From: Liolophura sinensis
Taxonomy: Eukaryota; Mollusca; Polyplacophora; Chitonida; Chitonidae
DNA: 64,000 nucleotides
Reading direction: 5' to 3'
NCBI RefSeq assembly: GCF_032854445.1
Contig: NC_088307.1
Location: 26,946,547-27,010,546 of the forward strand
Positions 23,850 to 33,793 of the stretch are shown here, in pieces. How positions within the stretch are numbered: position 1 is the first letter of the stretch; each line of letters begins with the position of its first letter. The position numbers were made by a program, and so were the translations under genes. The notes under the pieces are model-generated. The model made no database searches. It saw nothing but the letters and a program-made list of their open reading frames with translations, and had not been told where the DNA came from.

Positions 23850-24110
23850 ATTTACACTTTGGCCAAGGGGCATCTCTACCCTGGAAACCATTTGCACATT
23901 CCCTGCTAATAATCAATATGCAGACAATATGGCTTTGTCCCCCGCCAACAAGAGAGTAATTTATCCAGTAATCGCTGATTGTAATTAAATACACACATTT
24001 CCTTGATAGACAAAGAGCCTAGCTTTAAAAAGCCTGAGCGATATAAAACAAACCAAATGTGAGTACCATTTAATGCTGTGAGATGTTTGTGTAAACAGTA
24101 TAAAAAAGCC
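23850..24110 (+). repeat. Family E, copy 2
   Basis: Direct-orientation relative of 18,885-19,130, sharing TTTACACTTTGGCCAAGGG, AATCAATATGCAGACAATA, AATATAAAACAAACC-type blocks and TTTGTGTAAACAGTATAAAA. It lies immediately upstream of the family A-derived 48-bp array. Confidence 0.75.
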
Positions 24111-24139
24111 ATATGGAAAAGAGAGTATAGAGTAAAATC

Positions 24140-24815
24140 CTTACGGGGGTAAAATGACAAGAGGTCGTTTTTCGCAGGTTACGTGTGATCATTTGCCAGC
24201 TATCGCACTGTCGTCGCTTCTCAGGTTTTACTCTCTATTCTGTACGTCTATCACACTGTCGTCGCTGCTCTGGCTTTACTCTATATGCTGCATGTCTATC
24301 ACACAATCGTTGCTGCTCTGGTTTTACTATCTATGCTGTACGTCTATCACGCTGTCGTCGCTGCTCTGATTTTACTCTGTATGCCGCATGTCTATCACAC
24401 AATCGTTGTTGCTCTGGTTTTACTCTCTATGCTGTACGTCTATCACACTGTCGTCACTGCTCTGGCTTTACTGTCTATGCTGTACGTCTATCACACTGTC
24501 GTCGCTGCTCTGGTTTTACTCTATATGCTGCATGTCTATCACACAATCGTTGCTGCTCTGGTTTTACTCTCTATCCTGTACTTCTATCACACTGTCGTCG
24601 CTGCTCTGGCTTTATTCTATATGCTGCATGTCTATCACACAATCGTTGCTGCTCTGGTTTTACTCTCTATGTTGTACATCTATCACACTGTCGTCGCTGC
24701 TCTGGTTTTACTATCTATGCTGTACGTCTATCACACTGTCGTCGCTGCTCTGGTTTTACTCTCTATGCTGTACGTCTATCACACTGTCGTCGCTGCTCTG
24801 GTTTTACTCTAATCT
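24140..24815. repeat. Family A head leading into a 48-bp minisatellite (~12.5 copies)
   Basis: A family A core (TGACAAGAGGTCGTTTTTCG, CAGGTTACGTGTGATCATTT, GCCAGCTATCGCACTGTCGT) runs into about 12.5 units of 48 bp: CTATCACACTGTCGTCGCTG - CTCTGGTTTTACTCTCTATG - CTGTACGT. A second variant (CACACAATCGTTG with CTGCATGT) alternates with the first, giving A-B-A-B-A-A-B-A-B-A-A-A, mostly 96-bp dimers. Because 48 is divisible by three and no stop falls in any plus frame, three long open frames overlap here (225, 175 and 164 codons). They are by-products of the array. Confidence 0.95.
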
Positions 24816-25183
24816 ACAATCAAAACTCGAATGGGATGTTTATATTTGTATTATACCTGTAAATTCACCGAATTCTACTTGAAAATTTGATGAGGACGTC
24901 ATGTCCAGAACGTGTATTTTCTGCCCTGCACAAATTAAGACTTGTGACCGTTGCTCTGTTACATGCTAATGAACAGACCAGAGCCCTAATATGGTTCTGC
25001 TAATATTATAAACGGTGTAGAATTTGTCATTAGTGTAACAGTAATTATATAGAATTGACATGTCATTTAGGCCCATTAGGACACTGAGGCTGTATCCCCC
25101 TTACATATTATAGTCCTATATCAAAGCGGTAAAATATTGGCTGTGCCCTACCCACCTTTCCAATAGGGATTCAATGACAATCT
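24816..25183. other. No gene recognised
   Basis: Unique-looking AT-rich sequence left of the LINE insertion. Confidence 0.5.
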
Positions 25184-25804
25184 TTCTTTAATGGCCCCAC
25201 GTGGGGTTTCCGGAGTGATAAGAATAGGACCTCAGCCCTCTAGGCAAGTTTGTCGTAAAAGTCGACTAACCTAGAGCTCTCCTGTGTGAGCCCGGTGAAT
25301 ATAATAGGCTCATATCTTCCCGGTTGTATGAGAGGCAACCGGGGAGCGACCTGTTTGCCGTGGGTTGCGACCCGTAATCTCCGAGGACGGGATCCTGGTG
25401 GCTGAGGGCGTGTTAGTTTTGCGAGAACTTCACGTCCAACACGCCACTTTGGCCCTTACTTGGAGAGAGACGGGAGGTGGGATGGGCCAGGTCCAATCAA
25501 TTGACTGGTTGCGTCAAGCCCTACTCTTGATCCTGTTTGTTATTCTTTCACATACTGTGATGTCAAGTTGGGTTTTCTCCAAATACTCTTGTTCGGGTTC
25601 AGTGTAGAAGACGGTGGCTAATGGGTCAATCGAGTAGATTGAATTAACCTTGTTGGTATCACTCAATCTGTTCGGTCTGTTCGAGTATACCTTGCGTGGA
25701 TTCTCTGTTTTTATTCTCTGCTGGTCATCCGCAGAGGTAGATTCGCCCTTGTTGGCACTCCGTGGCGGGTGGGGGACACGTGAGGTGAAATTAATGAAGA
25801 TATC

Positions 25805-27055
25805 ATGGCTTCTCCTGAAATTATCGCAGTGGCTGTTAAAAAAAGAAAAATATGATGTTCCCTTAGATATTGAAGGAGGAAATAATTATGTTCCTGCCTC
25901 CTTAGAAATATCTAATAAAAATGAGAATCTCAGAAAAATGAAAATCAATCCAATTGTATTAAAAAAACAATAGAAAGTTATGTTGGAATGTTAAAACAAG
26001 TTAAGAAAATGATTTCTGTTAGAATGTTCCAGAAAACAAAAATATCTAAATTTACTAAAAATTCAAAATATAGGAGAGCAGCCTGTTTCTGTTTCTCCTC
26101 ATAATACATTGAACTGCTGTCATGGTATAATTCGTGACAGAGACCAAGACCTTACCGAAATGAATGAACAACAAATAACTGAAGAACTAAAACACCAAGG
26201 AGTAAGTAAGTTAAAACGCTTCCCAATTAGAAGAGAAGGGAATCTGATAAAAACGAAGTTATTTATACCTAACCCCACCCGGTGTTTCTCCTGTCAGAGG
26301 TTTGGCCATGGCAGGAGTCAATGCCGCAACACACTGGTCTGCTTTAGATGTGCGGGAGCAGGTTATGAGGGCTTCGACTGCACAAAAACAGTAAAGTGTG
26401 TGAATTGTAGTGGAGCCCACATGGCCTCCAAGGACTGCCCTCTCTTCAAAAAAGAAAAGGAAATCATAACCCTAAAGTATAAAAACAATGTATCATACCA
26501 GGAAGCGAAGCGTCTGGTCTCTGTCACGCATGGCCTTACTACATCTACATATGCAATGTTGTAAGAAAAACCACTGTTTCTGTGGGGGTCCAAACGACTT
26601 CTACTTGGCCTATTGGCAAAGAACACCCACAGAAACTGGTCATAAAACCCTTAAATAACACACATCATCACAAACTGACATAGACTTTTCTAAAATATCC
26701 GATACTTTACCAGACTATCCAGCACTTTCTTTGTCTGAAAGCACATCATCTGATAATAAATCCAAATCTTGTAAACCCATTGATTCTTCACAGAAAACAA
26801 CGGGTGACAAAAATAAATGTGAGAAAAATCCTAAAAGGGATAAACCTAGTGGCCCCCTGAAGCCCCCCTCTAAGGCCACTAGAAACCCTATCCAAACTTT
26901 TAATAGGTTTGGATCGTTGGAGGACGTTGATCCTCCGACATCGTGTGCAGACGTGATGGATACTGTCATCTGCACCTGGGAGGACTCCTAGTGGATCTCC
27001 CAAAAAGGGTCGTCCGCGGTCCACACATAAATCCCCAATACGCCTAGCTCCATAA
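25805..27055 (+). pseudogene. LINE copy 1 ORF1 (gag-like, zinc knuckle), degenerate
   Basis: ORF1 of such LINEs encodes an RNA-binding protein that packages the transcript. The first ~300 bp are scrambled by frameshifts. From 26,109 a readable stretch carries three CCHC-type knuckles: CFSCQRFGHGRSQC, CFRCAGAGYEGFDC (His changed to Tyr) and CVNCSGAHMASKDC. The typical ISYQEAKRLV helix follows. Compared with copy 2, about 28 residues just upstream of the first knuckle are missing in frame. The C-terminal part (26,731-26,991 and onward) is Ser/Lys/Pro-rich. The stop TAA at 27,053-27,055 overlaps the ORF2 ATG (TAATG). The N-terminal region is unlike that of copy 2. Confidence 0.8.
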
Positions 27056-30000
27056 TGTCTTCTTTACACAAAATTATACAGTGGAATTGTGGAGGTCTTA
27101 AGGTAAATCTTATTGAAATAACACAGCTAGTTCAATCTTTAAATCCAGTAGCCCTGTGTCTTCAGGAAACTCACCTGAAGACACATAACAAAGATAAATT
27201 ATCTGTTAAAAATTATACACTTTATGGCAATTATTCTGGTGAAGAAGAGCGAGCTTGCGGCGGCTCCTCTATTTTCGTAAATAATAATATAATTCACAGT
27301 CCTGTTGATCTCGTTACTGAGTTTCAGGCTGTGGCCGTCCGTGTTTCTTTCTCGGAAACAGTTACTTTATGTCCGATCTATATTTCTCCTCATTCTTCTT
27401 TGTCAATCTCTCAGTTACATAACTTAAAAGAACAACTCCCATCCCCTTTTATAATTATAGGGGATTTTAATGCCCATAACCCCTTATGGGGCAGTAATAA
27501 TATAAACGCTAAAGGCAAAACTTTGTGAGATTTTTTAATATCTATTTACATCCAGGTAATGGCACTTAATCTGCTATCGATCTCACTATCACCGATCCAT
27601 CACTTGTCCGGGATTTTTCTTGGAGGGTGCATGACGATCTTTGTGGTATTGACCATTTTCCTACAATCCTAGAACATATCACTTCTAAGTCTTTAGAACG
27701 TGTAGCTAGGTGGGAATTCGATAAAGCAGATAGGATCGCATTTGAGATGTTCTGTGAGGCTGATATCACTCCAGAGACTCTAAATGCAGCAGATGACCCT
27801 ATGTTAACATTTAATGATCTTGTTTTACGAGCTGACAATAGAACTATTCCTAAGACCTCGACAAATCCAAAATCCAAAAGCAAACCCTGGTACGACAATG
27901 ACTGTTGTAAAGCCATAAAGGAGCGGGAAAAGGCTGAACGCAGATTTAATCATTGTCCTACTGATAATAACTTAAACCAGGTTCGTATTTTAGAGCTAAA
28001 GCTCGACGATTACTCAAGTCCAAGAGACGATCTTGTTGGCGGAGCTTTGTTTCGGGCATTACGTCAAAAACACCCATGTGTAAGGTCTGGAACATGGTTC
28101 AGAAACTTAAGGGCAAAAATAATAAAGCAAAAGTCCAGCATTTGAAAGATGAGATAATATATTAACCTCTCCATCCGATATAGCAAGTAAATTAGCTGAG
28201 ACAATTTCCAACAAATCTTCTTCTGAGAACTATACTAAAAAATTCCAACATATTAAAAACCAGAAGGACAAAACTAAATTGCCCTTTTCTTCTAAAAATT
28301 TAGAAGATTATAATCATCCTTTTAATATCGAGGAACTTAAAACTACATTAAACAAGGCCCACGATAATGCTTGTGGTCCTGATAACGTATATTATAAGTT
28401 TCTGAATCACTTACCACCTAAGCCACTGGAGACTCTCTTGGACTTGCTTAAAGATATTTGGATAACTGGTAATTTTCCATCGTCGCGGAGGGAGGCGTGT
28501 ATTATCCCGGTCCCTTAACCGGGTAAGGATCATACTGATCCAAATAATTACTGTCCCATAGCTCTTACCAGCTGTGTCTGTAAGACTATGGAACCGATGA
28601 TTAATGATAGACTTTTTTGGTTTCTTGAAACCAACAAGTTACTTTCTAAAATTCAATGCGGTTTTCGTCAAGGTAGATCCACTATGGATCACCTTGTTCG
28701 ATTCGAAATCTCACGGATATGGGTCTTAAAGGGCGATTACCTATATTTATATCACAATTTTTATCTGATCGTCAGTTTAAGGTACGGGTTGGGTCCACTC
28801 TTTCTGACTCTTATGAGCAGGAAGTGGGTGTACCCCAGGGCAGCATTCTATCACCAACTCTGTTCAGCATAAAAATAAATAGCCTAGCAAAAACATTAAC
28901 ATCTGGCACAGAGGGTTCTTTATACGTGGATGATTTCCTTATATGCTACCGAGCTAAGAATATGAATAATATCGAACGTCAGTTGCAGCTTTGTCTTAAT
29001 AAGATCGAGAAATGGACAACTGAAAACGGTTTTAGATTTTCAACATCTAAAACCGTTGGTATGCATTTTGGTAATAAACGGAAACTTCATCTTGACCCTG
29101 AGCTTAATTTTTGTGGTGAACAGATTAAAATTGTTGGAGAAAAATTATTTTTAGGTATAATATTTGATAGTAAGTTATCTTTTATACCTCATATTAAAAT
29201 GCTTAAAGCTAAATGTACAAAGGCTCTCGATATTATTAAGGTCGTGTCTAGCACCGACTGGGGTGCTGACCGATCAGTTTTACTTAATTTATATCGTTCT
29301 CTGGTGAGGTCTAAATTGGACTATTGGTCCATCATTTACGGTTCCGCTAGGAAGTCGTATATTAAAATGTTGGATCCTATCACCAAGGTTTGAGGCTCAG
29401 CCTTGGTGCTTTTAGAACCTCACCAGTAGAAAGTTTATACGTGGAGGCAAATGAGCCTTCTTCATATAGCCGAGGTATAAAACTGAGCCTTCAATATGCT
29501 ACAAAGCTTAAAGCTCATCCAACAAACCCTGCCTGCGACTGTGTTTTCAATCCATTATATGTAGACAAATATTCTAAATGTCCTAACAAGATCCCTTCGT
29601 TCGGTCTTCGCACACGGGACCATAATGTGGGTGCTAATATCAAACTGGAGGATATAGCTCAGGTGTCTTTTCCGGAGTCTCCTCCATGGCTTCTTCCACA
29701 ACCTAAATTAATACTTGATCTACGTAAATATAATAAATCCAATACAAATCCTCTTATATTTCAGCAAGGTTTTGCTGAAATCAAGGCTGATTATATGGAT
29801 TATAAATTTATATATACTGACGGGTGATAGGATGGGGACAGGGTTGCGGCTGCGGCTGTCTTAGAGCAGCGGGTCACTTCTCTTCGTCTGCCACCTTTAT
29901 ATTCTTTGTTTTCTGCAGAGGCCAGGGCTATACTCCTGGCCTTATCATATGTTTCCTCTGGGCATGCCCAGAGGGCAGTGATATGCAGCAACTCGCTGTG

Positions 30001-30604
30001 TTGCCTTTTGCCAATTCAGAATAATAAATTTAAAAATCCATTTATACTTGAGATAACAGCCAAACACCGAAAACTAATTAAAAGAGATAAAGATATTATG
30101 TTCTGTTAGATACCAAGTCACACTGGTATTCATGGAAACACAGTCGTGGACAGGGAAGCGAAAGCTGCCCTATATAAACCTGTATCTCGGGTTAAAATCC
30201 CTTATACTGACGTGAAGTCTAATATTCTTAAATATATTCGTCGCCTTTGGCAGGGTGAATGGGACTTGCAGATCCATAATAAACTGAATGCCATTCATCC
30301 TATCATTGGCTACAATCCCTATACTTGTCAAATGTCTCGCAGAGACCAAGTAGTTTTAACGAGGTGTCGTATTGGGCATTCTCATCTGACACACAATTTC
30401 ATCTTAGATGGGAGCAGTGCTCCCGAGTGTGTTGGATGTGCTGTTCAATACGGCATCAAACATATCTTGGTTGACTGTGTAGACTTTGCTCATGTTCGGC
30501 AAAGGTTCTACACGGTCAACTCTATATATGATTTATTTGACAGCATCGCTGGCGATGTGGTCATAAAATATTTGAAGGCCATTGGCCTATATCATAAAAT
30601 ATAA
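27055..30604 (+). pseudogene. LINE copy 1 ORF2 (endonuclease-RT-RNase H), broken
   Basis: The endonuclease is at 27,055-27,660: QWNCGG, LQETHL, GDFNAHNPLWG and a DHFP motif, split by an in-frame TGA after about 157 codons and a frameshift. RT runs from about 28,280 to 29,400: GPDNVYYKFL, a stop after ACIIPVP, QCGFRQGRSTMDHL, GVPQGSILSPTLFS, and the catalytic box LYVDDFLI at 28,921-28,945. About 107 bp containing motif A (the Asp-bearing region) is deleted near 28,710. RNase H (29,800-30,120) keeps IYTDG, SAEARAILLAL and SHTGIHGN but has stops after TDG and before IPSH. A Cys-rich tail follows (ECVGC, GIKHILVDC). Not functional. Confidence 0.9.
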
Positions 30605-30891
30605 ATGTTAATAATCTTTAATATTTATAGATAAAAAGTTATATACATATAGCTTTCCAGATATGCTATTTTTTAAATATGCTGGTTTTCGAGTTTTAAA
30701 CTGTTTTAGTTTTTTCTGATCTGATTTTAAAAACGTCCGTAATTTTTGTTTTATTTTTGATGTTCTCATTATCATTTCGAAAACCTTAACCTTCTTATGT
30801 TTTTACCTTGCTCTCTCCACGATATGGCTGAAATATTGCCGATGTGGCGTTAAGCCATGATCATTCATTCATTCATTCATTCTTTTATGGC

Positions 30892-33504
30892 AACAAAGTT
30901 GTATTCGAGTGAAAATGATCAAAATGCTATGCATTTTAAATTTGAACTGACTGTCATGCTTAGAATGCCGGCTGTCTTGCACAAATGGAAACTAATAACT
31001 GTTTGTCTCATTCTTGTACCACCTTTTTCACCATTGATATATTATTCCCCACATATTCCTTTGGCAAGTAGAGTTTAAAGTTGCTTTGAGAATGAGTCTT
31101 GCGATGATTGAATTACGATGGCTCCTCGTGAGTGAAGAGTGGTGTGAAACTGTTTGATTTGACGTGTAGATTCATAAAAATACACAATAGAACTTTTCAT
31201 CAGATGTCACCAAAATATGCGCGCCCCAGCATCAAGGATGTATTAACAAATCTACGTGGTACTGTGTGCGGCATGAGCCTTTCATGAATGAAACTGGTGT
31301 TCGGGAATTTGTGAATACCGTTTTACCAGTTGAGCTTTGCTTACTGTTCAAGTGCTGAAAAACAATATCGAACCCCATTCAGCATTGTAAGAATTTATTA
31401 ATTGATTCATTTGATTGGAGTTTGACGCTGTACTCAAGAACATACCAGTTATACGACGGTGGTTAGCATCATGGTGGCAGGTAAAAGGGCAGAGGTCAGG
31501 GCAAACCCACGACCACTCGTAGGTTGCTGACAGACCTTCCCACAAACGACGGAGGCCACCTGCATCTGGAGTAAAAGAGCATTGATAACATTGTGATAGT
31601 TGTCAGGTGGTATTTTTTAGTCCCTTGTCAGGTTACCTCAAGGTTTTTAATCGAACTCTGCATATGCTTAAACAGCACTGACGTATATGGCCCCTAGCAC
31701 CACGGTATAAGCAGAACTAGGTGATGGTAGTGGCAATATGTTAGACGACAATCGTTTAGAATTACTCAAAGCCCTTTAATGTCATCATATGTTCATATCA
31801 AGACAATGCAAATTGACCAGATCTCCAGGATGCTTAGGCCATCAGCAAAATTCTAGTTTTTTCTCCAGGAATACGCTACAGAAGATAGCATAGAAATTAA
31901 AATCACAGCATTAACGGTAATGTTATATTTCGCAAATTTTTCTGTAAAATCCGGTTCCTTTGCTTTACAGTTGACACTTGTAACTGTACAAACGACCACC
32001 TCACGAGTATCCCTGCATTTGTCAAATACGTCGTTTGCTACACACACTAAAGTAGTGCTCCATTTTTATTCATGAAATTGTATTCTAAACCAGAATTTAC
32101 TTTAAGACAGCTCGTCAGAACAGCTAATATAGGGGACTACAGGATGGAGAATAAAACCACGGCACCGTCGACACTGTCACACAGAAGATTAACATCATGT
32201 TGAGATTTAATAACAACTAAAATTAATTAAGATTTTTTTGTTTCAGTTATAATAAAATGGATGTTATTTGTGCTATTTCAGCTTTGTCGTCATCCACACA
32301 TCCATGTTCAATTTTTCATTATTACAAGCTATTGTAAAGTTACAACAGAGTTTACAGTAGTTACAATGGAGTTACAAGCAATGTAGACGTACTTATAGAA
32401 CAGTCTTTGAATGGACTTATTGTAAAACTTAACGAATTTACAATGGATGTGTGAGTCGAAGCAGACATTCATATAATATCCTGGCTAAAAGAAAATACGC
32501 AATAGTAGATTGTCGCCAATAGTAGATTGTCGCCAATCACTGATGTCGGTAAAGTATTATCCGTATTTATGGTTTAAATCTGGAATCGGTAAAAACGATA
32601 ACGAGTGTCTCTATCGTTTGCCATAAGCCTGTGGTGACCACACAGCATTTTAAGTAATTTTAGACCTTTTTCACCTAATTCTGCATAAGCCATGGTGCTA
32701 GGGGGTGTGTAAATTGCAATTATTTATTCATTTACATTAACAGTTAGAATAAAACCCTGACAAAGGTAAATTGACAGGCCGTATTTCACCGGTTACACCA
32801 CACTGTCGTCACTAGTCTGGTTTTACTCCCTGTGCTGTAAGTCGTTAATTATATTCTCTCGTTAACCAGAGCTGGTTATGCAACTCTTCCATACATCTCG
32901 AGTGATAGTCCCGATCAAAATCAAACCCTTACAGCAATGAAGCCTAATAATCAACAATTTGCCCGTTATTCCGCGTGAAAGAGTGAACATGTTCCTGATT
33001 AACAGGTCTTTCCGAACTTTCAATCAATAACGCGCTATGGGGAAATCGTTAAACTCTTTACTGTCCGTATCACGAAGGCTCAAAGCTGTGAACTTATCTG
33101 TTCTTCCGCTATTACGGCACAATTATCAGTGTACCTGTGATAATGAAACATATATGAAATACACAGTCTGCAACTCCACAGAAGAAAACAAGGCGTGCTA
33201 CTGTCATTTCGACCTTTTGTGCAGCTCCTCGAGTCTACCATTGACCAATCAAAAGTAGTATTGTTGCAAATAGATCAACCAGATATCCTACACACTAGTT
33301 AAAAATGCTCACTAGTTGTGTGACAAGATGGCCGCCACAATCACAGAAATTGAGCTATAGCGACTTTTCTGTATTCTACAAAGATGATTTAAACATCTAT
33401 TATGGTGTATTAACATATGACAATTCCAGAGAAGAATGCAAAATTCACTAATACCTCTTTATTTGTTTCATAATGTGATAAAAAAGTACAAGTGCAATAT
33501 AAAT
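30892..33504. repeat. Spacer between the inverted LINEs: SINE-B relic and family A pieces
   Basis: 31,394-31,570 is a decayed SINE-B on the minus strand (GCTGTACTCAAGAACAT, ACGACGGTGG, GGTTGCTGACAGACC). Family A occurs at 31,685-31,800 in minus orientation and at 32,640-32,850 in plus orientation (GCCATGGTGCTAGGGGGTGT, AGAATAAAACCCTGAC, TTCACCGGTTAC). At 32,503-32,540 a 19-bp AATAGTAGATTGTCGCC unit is duplicated. No gene is supported; 33,037-33,258 and 31,853-32,047 are anonymous short frames. Confidence 0.6.
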
Positions 33505-33793
33505 ATTTGAGATAAAAATGAATGAATGAATGAATGAATGATTATGGCTTAACGCCACATCGGCAATATTTCAGCCATATCGTGGCGAGAACAAGGTGAA
33601 AACGCGAGACAGTTAAGGTTTTCGATATGATAATATGAACACCAAAAGTAAAACAAAAAGTACAGACATGTTTAAAATCGTATAAAAGAAAAATAAGATT
33701 TAAAACTCGAAAACCAGGGTTATAGTACATGTATAAATATATATGTATATAACTGTTTATCTATAGATATTTATGACAATTAAAATTTATATT

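Larger units (their letters stand above)
25196..30879 (+). mobile_element. I-superfamily LINE, copy 1 (full-length, defective)
   Basis: Non-LTR retrotransposon of about 5.7 kb. It has a structured 5'UTR beginning near CCCACGTGGGGTTTCCGG, a gag-like ORF1 with three zinc knuckles, and an ORF2 with APE-type endonuclease, reverse transcriptase and RNase H. The 3'UTR ends CCGATGTGGCGTTAAGCC followed by (ATTC)n. Endonuclease plus RT plus RNase H, with a short-tandem-repeat tail instead of poly-A, fits the I superfamily (I/Nimb-like). A 12-bp flanking duplication with one mismatch, TTCTTTAATGGC (25,184-25,195) and TTCTTTTATGGC (30,880-30,891), marks the ends. Both ORFs are broken by stops, frameshifts and deletions. 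It sits tail-to-tail with copy 2, 2.6 kb away. Confidence 0.9.

Noticed and set aside
24185-24882. Three overlapping long open frames (225, 175 and 164 codons) suggesting a repetitive protein
   Set aside because: They are a consequence of a 48-bp unit without stops in any plus frame; there is no start context, composition or domain favouring one frame, and the DNA unit is a piece of a dispersed repeat.
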